64,000 nt of DNA from Saprospiraceae bacterium (GTDB lineage Bacteria; Bacteroidota; Bacteroidia; Chitinophagales; Saprospiraceae): assembly GCA_029263015.1 (NCBI GenBank), contig JAJCYI010000138.1, positions 1-64,000 of the forward strand. The letters run 5' to 3'. The position numbers and the translations under genes were made by a program. This document shows positions 36,901-45,195 of the stretch, piece after piece (within the stretch, counting starts at the first letter, position 1; each line of letters begins with the position of its first letter). The notes beneath the pieces were generated by a model that saw nothing but the letters and a program-made list of their open reading frames with translations, was not told where the DNA came from and did no database searches.

Positions 36901-39900
36901 GAAGGTGATATACTTTCTGTGATTAAAGAAGGATCATACCCATTGCAAAACTCTTCCTTCCCATCAACTGCTCCTGCATCCGTGAAATTTTCTGTTATCG
37001 CTTTTTGGATAGTATTGGAATAAACCCATGCCAGACAAGGAGCTAATCTGCCCCCTCGCCTGTACAGACTTGTGGCCGCGATCATAGGCGGATCGTAAGT
37101 GATGGTAGTTGCTCCAACTATATCAACCCAAATGACACCATCAGTGCTCGCCTGCCATTGGTATTCCGTTGTGCCGGCTCCACCGCCACTTGCAGGTGAT
37201 GTTGAAGAAATGATCGATGGGTCAAAATTGCTGTCGCACGAACTTTCATTGCCACTTAATATTCCTCCGTCATCATGGTTGGCCGAGCTATTTACAGTGA
37301 TGATTTCATCAAACATGCAGCCAGATGAGGTTTCCACATTTACAGTATAAGTTCCTGCATACAAATTGGTGCGGTCGCCATCGTTCCTGGCCATATCAGC
37401 TATTTGGTCAGCTGTCATTCCAAAGAGCTGATAGCGCACATCATCGAGGTATCCCCTATATCTGGTGCTTCCACTGTTTAAAACGCTACCCCCAAAGCTC
37501 CCACCGATACCTCCATTATTTCCGTGGTTTTTTACAGTCGAATAAGAAGTAACTTGGGTTGCGCTTGGCACACCATCCAAGTAAACCGTGAAGTTGCCAT
37601 TGTCAAATACTGCAGCGATATGATGCCATTGCCCATCATTTGGTAATATATGGGTCTCATCATAGTAAAGTGAATTTCCGCCGTTTCTCACCCCAGCCGA
37701 CAACTTGTCGTTGTTGAGTCGAATGGCCATCCCTCGACCGCCGGTTGAGCCACCTTCATCGAATATAGTTTGGATGCCTGATAGATTGTTTGGCCGAATC
37801 CACATACCAACTGTTAAGGCGGTAAAGGATTGTTCCATGAAGCCGTTGTCAATCGAATACCTGATTCGGGTAGTACCATTAAAATAGGCAGAATTGCGCC
37901 CTTCTATCTGGTCTGTGGGGTAGGTCAATGTACCTTGCATTATATTCGAATGGTTCAAGTTTCCTGATACATCATCTGTTGACCCTTCGTATGTCCAATT
38001 GGCGGTTAGAGGCATGTCCGACCAAATAAATGAAAATGGTGCATCGGTGCTGACAACTGTTAAATCTATTTCGCCACCACCTGAACCACAATTTTCATCA
38101 ACCACTGTATAAGAAGTTGCAAGTGAACCGCTGCAATCGTCATCTTCACAATCCACCAATCCGTCATAATCATCATCCCTGCCGTTGTCACATATTTCTT
38201 GATTGCATATTGGTTGCAAGTTGGCGTTGGGTACGATGTTCCAACTGCCTGAAGAGGGAGTACGCCAATGAACTTGGAAGTGATCTCCTCCCCCTCCCTC
38301 TTTGTGTAAAAGTTCAGTGTAATACTTTTTGCCAGCCTCTAGGTAAATACTGCCTGAAGTCTGGGAAGCATATTTATTATGTTCTGTAATATTTGTCCAT
38401 CCGTCAATGTATGCAACTAATGATTTGTTATTAAAAGTCGAATCAGTACTTAGATAGAACAAGACATCGTCATCTCCGGTCACGTTGAACGTATAATTGC
38501 CTGTAAGAGAAGGAACTATATATCCAAATGCTCTTGATCCAAAGTTATTTCCAATATTGATAGGGGCTTGGTAATTAGTAATCAGTCCACTGTAATCATA
38601 ATTGTTTGGGAAATCTGGATTCCATAACAATTCCCTCAGGTCATTGGTCGAAATGCCATCCCATCTCTGATATACCAATCCGTTGATGCCGCAGTCTTTT
38701 GTGGGTAAGCAATCTGTTCGGGTCAATGAAACAGCATCAATGGCCATACCGACATTGTTCCGGTCATTGATAAGTGCAAAGCTCCCGATAGGGTCTGTTT
38801 CATTATAAATAAATGTGTAAGATAGTTTTGTCCAGCTCAGATTATTGAAGGAAGTGGCCGAAGGCACAGACCATGCAAATACTTCCCTGTACCCGCTGCC
38901 AAAATCAAGCCCAAGGTTTAACACACCAGAAAGTTGTGGTTCAGAATAGCCATCGGGCAATCCGCTTCCATTTAATGAAGCGGTCCATGCAGCAGCATAC
39001 AAACAAAGGGTGTACGATTGGCCATTTTCTAATAGAAGGTTATCTGTAAAATCAACATTTGCGTGCCATTCATCATTATTATCGGCCAACCAGATGAAAT
39101 GATCTCCCTCGGGGTTGTTCACTGCGTCAGCTTGGTCATCCAAGTAAAAGAAATAATTCGATGAAATATCTGATTCGTAAGGTTCAATAGAATAATAATC
39201 TCCATCAACTAAGGCAGCAGCATCAATCCCTTCAATGGAATAGTTAAATGATGAGACATCGTTTTGCTCGTATCCACCATTTGGTAAAAGGTTATCAGAA
39301 CAGCCACAGGTCAGGTCGAAATTGTTGCCGCCCAAAGGATCAATAATGCTAAAACAGAAATCGTCCACGTAAAGCCGGCGGCTGGACGAACCGGTTTTAT
39401 AAGCTCCCACATCTGCATAGATTGCATTGGGGGGCGCGATTCCCTTCAAAGAGAAATAAGCGTAATCTGTTACTTCTGGTAAAACAGGCTGATAAACTGT
39501 ATTGATGAGGTTGTTACTGGCATCCCTCCAATCAATAAATATTTCGGCATAGGTGGGTGCATTGATGCCTGCTTTCGCATAAACATTTAGTTCATAATCT
39601 TGGTTAGGGAGTATACTGAGTCTTTGATAGATATTAGTGCCGTTGCTAATCAATTCAGCGGCATTGACGCCACTATTTGGATCATTAACAATGCTCGCTG
39701 ATCCTGAGCCGAACCAATTGCTGAAATCATTTTCAAAACTTGTATTTTGAATTAAAATACATTCCCCAATAACGGGGACGATCTCCTCTAAACAAAACTC
39801 ATCCACTGTCAGTGTGCCGAATCCGAATTGGGTTGCATATATTTCAACAGTCACTGCACCGGTAGGAGCGATAGCTGAGACTTTATGCTCGGTATAAGTG

Positions 39901-40349
39901 GATGTAAGTACTGAAGTGTAATTGTCTGACAGTAAGTTATTTGAACTGTCATAAAAGGCAATACCTATTCCTGTCCACCAGGTGGAACCAGCTCTTTTAG
40001 CGAATGCAGAGACTGTGTAAATATTACCTTCAGTAATACCTGATTGGAATTGGTAAATGTTGGAAGCGAAGGTGTTGATTAATGCAGCATGGGTGCCGGC
40101 GTATGCGTCAGTTGTGCTGGTGACATTACCAGATACAAACCAATTGGATAATGATGCATCGAATTCTGGATTTTGGATAAGGATACAAGGTGGCGGCATG
40201 GGCATAAATTCTTCGGCCAGGTCAGGGGCCTGAGAATTTTTGCTGGCGTCGGTGGCGTTTTCAAAGCCATCAGCTGCCACAGGTTGAATGAGACAAAACA
40301 ACCAGACTAGTGCTGTGAATATGTTACTCCTGGTTGTAAAAAAGTTCAT
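30927..40349 (-). CDS. Giant mosaic surface protein (CBM-like, PA14, LamG, Ig-like, TSP3)
   Basis: About 3140 residues from MNFFTTRSNIFTALVWLFC, a signal peptide; an in-frame Met 11 codons upstream exists. Numbered from that upstream Met, the domains are as follows. Three carbohydrate-binding-module-like segments at about 65-560 (PEFDASLSNWF, TSFENDFSNWF). A PA14 domain at about 564-720 (GLVYQRWDG, YTFNVTGDDDVLFYLS). A LamG/concanavalin-like domain at about 790-950 (WHHIAAVFDNGNFTVYLDG). Ig-like units at about 1040-1420 with YQWQ...STDG and RRGARR...PC, and another near 1700. PKD-like domains between. A cadherin-like unit and HYR-like units near 1780-1930 and 2190-2380. Two lectin-like segments at 1957-2190. 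Long TSP3-type DxDxDGIPD repeats at 2384-2850. Finally the C-terminal module (about 2887-3151) shared with the 2106-residue protein. A role in adhesion and glycan binding at the surface is likely (inference). Confidence 0.9.
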   Translation of the reverse strand: MNFFTTRSNIFTALVWLFCLIQPVAADGFENATDASKNSQAPDLAEEFMPMPPPCILIQNPEFDASLSNWFVSGNVTSTTDAYAGTHAALINTFASNIYQFQSGITEGNIYTVSAFAKRAGSTWWTGIGIAFYDSSNNLLSDNYTSVLTSTYTEHKVSAIAPTGAVTVEIYATQFGFGTLTVDEFCLEEIVPVIGECILIQNTSFENDFSNWFGSGSASIVNDPNSGVNAAELISNGTNIYQRLSILPNQDYELNVYAKAGINAPTYAEIFIDWRDASNNLINTVYQPVLPEVTDYAYFSLKGIAPPNAIYADVGAYKTGSSSRRLYVDDFCFSIIDPLGGNNFDLTCGCSDNLLPNGGYEQNDVSSFNYSIEGIDAAALVDGDYYSIEPYESDISSNYFFYLDDQADAVNNPEGDHFIWLADNNDEWHANVDFTDNLLLENGQSYTLCLYAAAWTASLNGSGLPDGYSEPQLSGVLNLGLDFGSGYREVFAWSVPSATSFNNLSWTKLSYTFIYNETDPIGSFALINDRNNVGMAIDAVSLTRTDCLPTKDCGINGLVYQRWDGISTNDLRELLWNPDFPNNYDYSGLITNYQAPINIGNNFGSRAFGYIVPSLTGNYTFNVTGDDDVLFYLSTDSTFNNKSLVAYIDGWTNITEHNKYASQTSGSIYLEAGKKYYTELLHKEGGGGDHFQVHWRTPSSGSWNIVPNANLQPICNQEICDNGRDDDYDGLVDCEDDDCSGSLATSYTVVDENCGSGGGEIDLTVVSTDAPFSFIWSDMPLTANWTYEGSTDDVSGNLNHSNIMQGTLTYPTDQIEGRNSAYFNGTTRIRYSIDNGFMEQSFTALTVGMWIRPNNLSGIQTIFDEGGSTGGRGMAIRLNNDKLSAGVRNGGNSLYYDETHILPNDGQWHHIAAVFDNGNFTVYLDGVPSATQVTSYSTVKNHGNNGGIGGSFGGSVLNSGSTRYRGYLDDVRYQLFGMTADQIADMARNDGDRTNLYAGTYTVNVETSSGCMFDEIITVNSSANHDDGGILSGNESSCDSNFDPSIISSTSPASGGGAGTTEYQWQASTDGVIWVDIVGATTITYDPPMIAATSLYRRGGRLAPCLAWVYSNTIQKAITENFTDAGAVDGKEEFCNGYDPSLITESISPSGGVGGSLEHQWQQSTDTITWVDVPGATSTTYDPAFISQTTYFRRGARRSPCTGYIFSSFVEKLVVVNYTQAGIIAGEESNCGSFDPDLISSITAPSGGIGGANQYQWEQSTDSITWTLIPGGNAETFNPTTVILTTYFRRGARRLPCMNFEYSNVITKMMVMNYTSGGILDGDQSVCGDYDPFNMASIAAPSGGIDGVLTYQWQQSLDGGLLWIPVPGATSEEYDPGVITQTTWYRRQARRAPCAAWINTNVIIKEVRILPAPTFSNYPTEVNGFICEWVSYDYEAQDESAGATYQWNFGTYAIPNTATGIGPHSVTYNIPSAVASTQVTTELIVTINGCVGVSTMDFDVRPQIVVTAINVTDPTNCAVGDGVIQVNTSHPAGTVVEASIDSGTTWYTEPINITGLSAGIYELWLRYENGECEQVWGNISLADPGSLTASIQLSATEVCNNDFFTVEAIPSGVGPPTYAWDFGPGASPVIAFGAGPHLVTYSTGGDKNISLIITENFCTGLVDTSITIVSTFTGGGTLTGEENLCSAGPGSQMTTDAAPSGGFAGSTEYQWEIREDDGAGGWTAWTEIASATAESYTPILISLSTQFRRKARRSPCLGWAYSAEVEKRVSGIPQPQDDLYGSACPGFLFYDYVNLNDLNLINPTYSIAVPPTNGALDLDADGEFVYTPNSFFCGTDAFTYTVCNNGSTCCATAMVTIDLADTEPPVLQNTPGDIVISCDDEVPLPPIVDAWENCQNVTLGLDEATNQGEADSCSIYSYTRFRTWTASDYCGNNVSEQQAISIEDQTAPDIYRVYTLPNGTKMVAGVMENVSHRWKTIGFPIQFASKPVVFAQIVTNNDSITVNARLRNVSTAQFQLRVQEEENEDDLHAVESVAWIAVEEGVNIDNIPFEIGTTLLSSSSASINFNQPYPSPGFIGTPQTNNENNPITLRINSLNSTNANVFLQEEDSFDPEINHGFETVGYMAMDGAGDFYNNDGEVIGEIGQISFDDNLVTVNLAHTYHNPVVVFGGITMNGNEEGVLRVENLTTGSFQVHIEEWEYNDGTHLIEDLTYLVVEGSIPFDQVVDCNSIPDIPTIGVEIVGKDNCDNSTPLTVTDSPFLFDCVNDTIYTRTFHVQDECGNETTLVQVYTLLDTMPPSFTVPADVTITCLTDENDLNITGDVLDEYDNCVTGLEATYVDDWANVNGCVGYILRRWSLEDYCGNSVSQMQTITLFNDNDADEDGLPDPFDLDDDNDGIPDVVEGTADTDNDGIPDSQDLDSDNDGIPDIIEAGFTDANGDGIVDTYGTPDWDIDNDGLANVFDGDPNDPSEIASSNFDPTSPITDVDGDGVPNYIDLDSDNDGIPDLIEAGGMDTDGNGVIEYPLPGVAESILDADGDGFSDYYDPDDDTAFGIDQSGDILVSHNNGSYMGGGSGFNPDFDGDGIPNFYDLDSDNDGIPDLIESGGIDTNGDGIIDAGEFTDVNNNGFNDQYETTGLITTDPDGATEDGKPEDDDGDGTAYNGGDADSDGSPNFLDTDSDNDNINDIIEIGYASLDIDNDGEIDNFSDGNSDGFDDNQVGTIFTDGEGATDDGRPEDSGDAGNSAYGGINPDGTFGEFNGEPDLDDDGDSIPNFLDTDSDNDLIPDNLEDKNGNGTTDEGETGWLDTDSDDDLISDGVEDANHDGAYDFGIETDPLNSDTDDDGLDDGVEDLNQNGMVDGPGESDPRNPCDPLVNASCVGVVVDVKMKLHGAVMDNIGSQDMRDDLREGNLIPIQEPYTDLPNFNHVGEGGGEILYPGVLSSTGPDAVIDWVMIELRSPIDPSSVIATRSALLKKDGTVTDMDGTSKVFFSQVPSGSYFVSVKHRNHLGVATGNSIILSPFSPPIDFVAPNADLWDNFAAADQNNQLALWPGDVNSNGNVIFQGPTNDVIFILFHIMTDVDNVDNLANYVSFGYTTYDVNLDTYTIFQGPNNDKAKILFHSILGSAENMNHLANYILTVKLP

Positions 40350-40382
40350 AGTTCGGTAATTGGAAAAAAGTAAAGGGTGCAC

Positions 40383-40789
40383 AGCATGGCAGCATGCCTG
40401 TTCATTTTTTCTTTTTTTCTTTTGTAAGTGAGTAAGTCCGTTTATTAACTTGGCTACAATAGGGACTAGGGTAGTTAGGTGCTATTTGACTCTATGAAAG
40501 GGGAGGTGGTTTTAAAATGAAAATGAGAATGGAAGGTTCTGAAGAGGAAGTGAAATTAGTATGGGTGTTCAATAACATAGCGTTGTTTGTTAAATTTTAA
40601 AAATGTGTTGTTGAATACGTGATGATGTCCGCAGGTCGAATTCAAAATGTGGATGCGGTGAAATACAAAGGGGGGAATCTTAAATGAGGGAGATTAAAAA
40701 ACGAGGAGAGGTAGGTTAGCTTATGCCCAACAATTGTACCAAATTCTTATACTCCATGATTTAGTGGTACAAGCATTGTTACGTGATTT
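40383..40789. other. Intergenic spacer upstream of the giant gene
   Basis: No gene is apparent. A short palindromic stretch around GGCAGCATGCC (about 40388-40398) and T-rich runs are the only features; the leader of the minus-strand giant gene must lie here. Confidence 0.55.
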
Positions 40790-40842
40790 AATTAGAAAGC
40801 CCATGTCAATAGTAATACTGTTATGACAAGGGCTTTCTAATT
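40790..40842 (-). terminator. Terminator of the T9SS protein gene at 40865
   Basis: AATTAGAAAGCCC and GGGCTTTCTAATT pair perfectly over 13 bp, extended by TGTCA / TGACA, around an A/T-rich loop. It lies 22 bp past the minus-strand stop codon. Confidence 0.75.
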
Positions 40843-40864
40843 AAGGGAAATATTAGTTATAAAA

Positions 40865-41932
40865 CTATTTTACAGCTTCAAATTTTTTGAAGCCGGATCG
40901 ATTGCCACCATTTTCTTTAAATATTAGAATATAATTACCAGGATTCAAGTTGGCTATTTCTATTTTTTCAAAAACACTATTGTTGGCTGAACCTGTCCAA
41001 ATTTGCTTGCCCTGCATGTCGAATATTTCAAAATTGCCAGAAAACGGCTCGGGGAATTCAATGTTCAAGTATTCTTTGGCAGGATTTGGGTAAACCTCCA
41101 TCTTTATAGAGTAAGCTTCCTCGGTGCCAGTAAAAAATTCTTTTAGCCAGGTGACTTCCCTGTTTCCAGAGGCGGGGGTGTATTGTAGTTGTACTACTGG
41201 GAATCCATTATTGTTATCGATTGCCCACCAATTGAAATTGATAACTGTCTCAGGTGCCGTGCTCTGCAAGAAACTCCAATTGCCACTGCTCAAAACAAAC
41301 ACCTCATTGGAAGTTGTTTCGGTTTCCGATGAGCGGATGGTTTCAAACGTACCCGTCGGGGTGGTCATCATGCCGTAAGCATCAATTTCGACTCCGCGGT
41401 CAACAGTTGTAACTAACCGCACACTATCAAATGATGGGAAACCAACGTCACTTCCAGGCACCTGTGCAAATTGAGTAATGGTTTCTGTATAGCTATCGCC
41501 ATAAGTAGCAGGGAAGCGGATAAGACTTTGGCCGGGTGCAAACTCCAGTTTGCCTTGAATGCTTTGGCCTAGATAAATGAGTTCTCCCTCAATGCCGATG
41601 ATTTCTATTTTTTGGTCATCCATAATCATGTATGCATAAACAGAAGCATCCACTTCAGAGGTTAGGTTGGCGGTTGGGAATGAAGCGGAAAAAGGAGTAT
41701 CATTTGGATCAAGGAATACGAAAGTAGAGGAAACGCCATCTGCTAATGAACTGAAATCCCAGTCAATGTTCCCAACACCTCCTTCCAATATGGCGGGGTC
41801 TGGATTTTCATCAATTGTTTGTTGGGCTATAACTCCCGTTGGGGCTATGTCATCTGCATTGATGGTGATTTGGCCTTGAGCAATAAAAATAGATAGGACC
41901 ATAATAAAAGTGAGTAAAAAGAACTGTTTCAT
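40865..41932 (-). CDS. Secreted protein with T9SS type A sorting domain, function unknown
   Basis: The 355-residue protein begins with a signal peptide (MKQFFLLTFIMVLSIFIAQG, cleaved near residue 20). It has a beta-rich central region of about 250 residues without recognisable catalytic motifs, and ends in a typical T9SS type A domain (SIKMEVYPNPAKEYLNIEF ... IANLNPGNYILIFKENG). It is therefore expected to cross the outer membrane by T9SS and be attached to the surface or released. Central motifs such as TPTGTFETIRSSETETT are common in Bacteroidota secreted proteins of unknown role. It is flanked by a terminator and stands as a single gene. Confidence 0.85.
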   Translation of the reverse strand: MKQFFLLTFIMVLSIFIAQGQITINADDIAPTGVIAQQTIDENPDPAILEGGVGNIDWDFSSLADGVSSTFVFLDPNDTPFSASFPTANLTSEVDASVYAYMIMDDQKIEIIGIEGELIYLGQSIQGKLEFAPGQSLIRFPATYGDSYTETITQFAQVPGSDVGFPSFDSVRLVTTVDRGVEIDAYGMMTTPTGTFETIRSSETETTSNEVFVLSSGNWSFLQSTAPETVINFNWWAIDNNNGFPVVQLQYTPASGNREVTWLKEFFTGTEEAYSIKMEVYPNPAKEYLNIEFPEPFSGNFEIFDMQGKQIWTGSANNSVFEKIEIANLNPGNYILIFKENGGNRSGFKKFEAVK

Positions 41933-42206
41933 TTAAGATCATTTTTGATGTTGTCGGATCGCTGATTTTCTTCAGGAATCCGAATAAATAAAATGCATAG
42001 TATTAATTGTTTCGATTGTTTTGGGTCTGCCACAAACTTAGAGGTTTTTTATGCTATCCTTTTCACACATTCGACTAATCAATTAAACACCAACCGACAA
42101 TTGTCTAATTGAACTTATGCCATTTGCCAGAACCTATGGTGAGTAAATCAGTTGGTGGTATTTTTATCCGATTAGGCAGACAAGTTTGTATTGACCGATA
42201 ACTTGA

Positions 42207-43361
42207 ATGAATGTTCAATCCCATATGTTTGTGTCTCGGTTCAAATTTATTTCGCAGATAAATTATTTCATTATCAACAAGGCCCAATTTATACCAAATA
42301 TCCACTTCCTTCCTGTATTTTTTGCACGATACCAAGTTAGGAATTTGACTCCTGCCCAAACTGATGACTTGTTGGCAAACGGATGGTTCCGCAATGATCT
42401 CCATGTCTATTCAACATTGGGACGGTACATCGATAATGAATGGAAACCATGCCTCATGCTAAGGGTATGTTTGAATGGGTTTCAATGGAAAAAGAGGTTG
42501 CGGAAGATATTGCGCCTGGGCGGCCAAAAATTCGAGGTGAAGATTTGCCCATTTGTTCCACGTCCAGCCATAGAAACACTTTGGCAAGAATATAAATCGA
42601 AAGTCCACCACTGGGGTAGTGTTCCCAGTTTAGCTCAACATCTTTTTAAGGGGCAGCTTCCATCTGATTTCAATACTTACGAAGTAGGAGTTTATTTTGA
42701 AAATAGATTGGTGGCATTCAGTATTTTTGACAAGGGTTCTGTCTCTGCAGCTTCGCTGGAAGCTGCATATGATGTACAGTTCAGCAAGTATAGCCTTGGG
42801 ATATACACGATGTTGCTTGAGATTGAATATTGTATTAATCAAAACAAGGACTATTACTATCCAGGGTTTTACCCTCGCAACTCTCCCATGTTTGATTATA
42901 AGTTGAGGCCAGGCGGGATAGAATTTTTCAGGCTTAAAAAAGGCCAGTGGGTTTCTTGGGAAGAAAGGGAATCATCGGATTGGTTGTTGGACGAGGTATT
43001 CCGTAAGTTGCGTTTGCTGCAACATGAGCTTCATGGTGATTTCGTCAATGGTTCCATCAAGGCTTTTAACAAAATAAATTACCCTACCGGGAACATCACT
43101 TTATCGGACTACAATTTTCTACTGGTTTTGGAGAGAAGATTGGATGATGGCTCATTAGAAGTTTATCAGATCGCTTGGGATGTTTTGAAAGATAAATTTA
43201 TCCTTTTCCAAAACAAATGTATTGGCGAATCGGAGCATCCAAGCAAAAAAGGGAAAGCCTATGCAGATTTGATCAATTCACCTTTTCAGATAATTGGTAC
43301 ATATCGGGAAGAGAGTGGATTAATAGGGTGTTTGAAAAATGAATGGTCAAATAGTGTTTGA
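42207..43361 (+). CDS. Arginyl-tRNA--protein transferase family protein (ATE-like)
   Basis: The 384-residue protein contains the core of the ATE C-terminal domain at about residues 160-250: RLVAFSIFDKGSVSAASLEA, AYDVQFSKYSLGIYTMLLEI, EYCINQNKDYYYPGFYPRNS, PMFDYKLRPGGIEFF. These segments match arginyl/leucyl-tRNA-protein transferases (Ate1/Bpt), which add an amino acid from tRNA to the N-terminus of target proteins. The N-terminal Cys motif of the full family is not evident, and about 120 residues follow the core, a tail not present in short Bpt proteins. Function as a true transferase is therefore probable but not certain. The start at 42207 is one option; the upstream sequence is in a different frame and has no motif. 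Confidence 0.75.
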   Translation: MNVQSHMFVSRFKFISQINYFIINKAQFIPNIHFLPVFFARYQVRNLTPAQTDDLLANGWFRNDLHVYSTLGRYIDNEWKPCLMLRVCLNGFQWKKRLRKILRLGGQKFEVKICPFVPRPAIETLWQEYKSKVHHWGSVPSLAQHLFKGQLPSDFNTYEVGVYFENRLVAFSIFDKGSVSAASLEAAYDVQFSKYSLGIYTMLLEIEYCINQNKDYYYPGFYPRNSPMFDYKLRPGGIEFFRLKKGQWVSWEERESSDWLLDEVFRKLRLLQHELHGDFVNGSIKAFNKINYPTGNITLSDYNFLLVLERRLDDGSLEVYQIAWDVLKDKFILFQNKCIGESEHPSKKGKAYADLINSPFQIIGTYREESGLIGCLKNEWSNSV

Positions 43362-43709
43362 AATAGAACTTAAAGGTTTATGGAAAAAATTCGCTTTTTA
43401 GTCTGTTTATTTGGTTAGACAGCTCATTGGACAAACCATTTAAGGATTGAGATGTTGGTAAATGGTTTTAAGCCAAGAAATTTTTCATCTGAAATTGAAT
43501 TAATTTTTCTTTAAAAAAAACTTATTTGTAAATTTTACGTTACCTTTAGGTATGCAGCATATAGAAACAACACTTTTTTTCATTCCCACCTTATATCTTT
43601 CCATGTTAAATGATAATGTTTTAACCAAACGGTTTGGGTGACTTTTATTGTAATGTTCGATCTGTAATGCTGAAATTGTGTACCTGAAATAATCTAAAAC
43701 GCTGAATTT
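43362..43709. other. Intergenic spacer
   Basis: I see no gene or strong structure in this 348-bp A/T-rich stretch; a minus-strand frame overlapping its end has no recognisable features. Confidence 0.55.
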
Positions 43710-44063
43710 ATGGAACAGGAATATTTTGAAAAAGCACTTGATTGGGTAAAAAAAAGGGGTTTTTCTAACATTAAGGCCAACCATGAGGACTACGAGACCC
43801 CGGCACATTATTCAAGACAGGGCGATAGTGAAGATCAAATTATACCCGATATATCGGGCTTGAAGACAGGAGGCAAAAGTTATATTGAAATAGCTACAAA
43901 GACCGATATGGTTCACGATAGGGTATCGAAATGGAAACTTTTGAGCCTCATGGCAGCGAGGAAAGGCGGTAAGCTTTACTTGCTCACACCAAGAGGCCAC
44001 AAGCGGTTTGCGGAGGAGTTGGTCAAAGATTACAATGTAAATGCTGAAATCAAGAGTATATAA
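43710..44063 (+). CDS. Small conserved hypothetical protein, possible nuclease-like fold
   Basis: I do not recognise the 117-residue product as a named family. It is soluble and basic, with the order QIIPDISGL, KSYIEIATKTD, KWKLLSLMAARKGGKLYLLTP and GHKRFAEELVKDY. An Asp on a strand followed by a strand carrying Glu and Lys, then a helix and a LYLLTP strand, is reminiscent of the PD-(D/E)xK nuclease or Holliday-junction-resolvase fold. The spacing here is E-x-x-x-K rather than E-x-K, so a degenerate or non-catalytic member is possible. It lies just upstream of the sigma-factor gene but has its own spacing (120 bp). Confidence 0.65.
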   Translation: MEQEYFEKALDWVKKRGFSNIKANHEDYETPAHYSRQGDSEDQIIPDISGLKTGGKSYIEIATKTDMVHDRVSKWKLLSLMAARKGGKLYLLTPRGHKRFAEELVKDYNVNAEIKSI

Positions 44064-44105
44064 ATCTCAATTTTTTAACCTTTTCATCCAGAAAACTCAT
44101 GTGAA

Positions 44106-44137
44106 TTGCGGATAATAATTTTAAAAGGCTATCTTGC
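44106..44137 (+). promoter_or_regulatory. Candidate promoter of the sigma-factor gene
   Basis: TTG at 44106-44108 and TATCTTGC at 44130-44137 are 21 bases apart, close to the Bacteroidota consensus apart from one base in the -7 box. It lies about 46 bp before the ATG. Confidence 0.5.
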
Positions 44138-44183
44138 GCCGCTTTTTAGAAAAACAATTCACTTAAGTTTTTTAAAATAGGAA

Positions 44184-45050
44184 ATGAGAGCTTTAATTAT
44201 TACACAGTCCATTACCCGGCGGGACGCTAAATCGCTGGAAAAATACATGACGGAAGTATCCCGTTATGATTTGCTGACTCCTGAACAGGAAGTTGATACG
44301 TTTCGCAAATTCAAAGCTGGAGATGAAGATGCATTTCAGACCATCGTCAATGCTAACCTCCGATTCGTAATTTCCGTTGCCAAACAATATCAACACTGTG
44401 GCCTTTCTTTAGGGGACCTTATTAATGAAGGTAACCTTGGCCTATTGAAAGCAGCACAACGCTTCGATGAAACCAAAGGTTTCAAGTTTATTTCTTACGC
44501 AGTTTGGTGGATACGCCAGAGCATTTTGCAGGCTGTGGGTGAAAAATCACGTAAAATTCGTGTTCCTTTCAACCACCAATCCAACTTGATGAAAGTTCTC
44601 CGTTCGAGGGATCATCTTTTGCAACACCTTGAACGTGAGCCAAGTATCAAAGAAATTGCGAAGGAAGTGGAAATGACAGAAGATGCCGTAGAAAGATGTT
44701 TGGCAACAAACAATCACTGCGGCTCACTGGATGCACCAGTACAAGATGGGGAAGACACTAGTTTGACCTATTTCTTGGAAGATGAAGCTGTACCACGTCC
44801 TGATACGAAAGTAGCACAGGTCGAATCCTTACAAAAAGAAGTACAGATGCTTTTGAATGGCCTCCAGCCAAATGAAGCAGAAGTACTTTCCATGTATTAT
44901 GGAATCGGAAGGGAGCGCCCTTGCGGTCTTGAAGAAATCAGTGAATTGATGGGCGTTGGTAAAGAACGTGTCCGTCAGATCAAGTACAAAGGATTGAAAA
45001 AGTTGCAGGCAAAGATCCAAAACAAAGGATTGCACTTTAGCCTTAACTAA
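44184..45050 (+). CDS. RpoD-like sigma-70 family RNA polymerase sigma factor (divergent)
   Basis: The 288-residue protein has the compact Bacteroidota RpoD layout without the long region 1.1. Region 1.2 is at SLEKYMTEVSRYDLLTPEQE. Region 2 is at NLRFVISVAKQYQHCGLSLG, NEGNLGLLKAAQRFDETKG and FKFISYAVWWIRQSILQAV. Region 3 starts at REPSIKEIAKEVEM. Region 4 has the helix-turn-helix LEEISELMGVGKERVRQIKY. It should bind core polymerase and recognise TTG/TAnnTTTG-type promoters. Several stretches differ from the very conserved housekeeping RpoD of the phylum: RVPFNHQSNLMKV instead of RLPLNQVGSLNKI, and YYGIGRERPCGLEEI instead of FGIGVEHPMSLEDI. This could be a second, RpoD-like sigma rather than the principal one. 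A clear terminator follows. Confidence 0.88.
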   Translation: MRALIITQSITRRDAKSLEKYMTEVSRYDLLTPEQEVDTFRKFKAGDEDAFQTIVNANLRFVISVAKQYQHCGLSLGDLINEGNLGLLKAAQRFDETKGFKFISYAVWWIRQSILQAVGEKSRKIRVPFNHQSNLMKVLRSRDHLLQHLEREPSIKEIAKEVEMTEDAVERCLATNNHCGSLDAPVQDGEDTSLTYFLEDEAVPRPDTKVAQVESLQKEVQMLLNGLQPNEAEVLSMYYGIGRERPCGLEEISELMGVGKERVRQIKYKGLKKLQAKIQNKGLHFSLN

Positions 45051-45078
45051 TTACTGAAATTTATTTAATGATATAAAA

Positions 45079-45111
45079 GTTGACTCTCCAAACGGAGGGT
45101 CAACTTTTTTT
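45079..45111 (+). terminator. Terminator of the sigma-factor gene
   Basis: GTTGACTCTCC and GGAGGGTCAAC pair with one G-T around AAAC and are followed by seven T, 28 bp past the stop codon. Confidence 0.9.
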
Positions 45112-45195
45112 ATTTATGACAATCTGAAATCAAATCAACTTTTTCAAAAGTATTGAAGGATAAGCAACTATTGATAGGATTGAAAAAAACTGGCA

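Noticed and set aside
43500-43808. Minus-strand 102-codon open frame overlapping the small hypothetical gene
   Set aside because: It is in A/T-rich DNA, starts inside the better-supported plus-strand gene at 43710-44063 and shows no domain or signal peptide.
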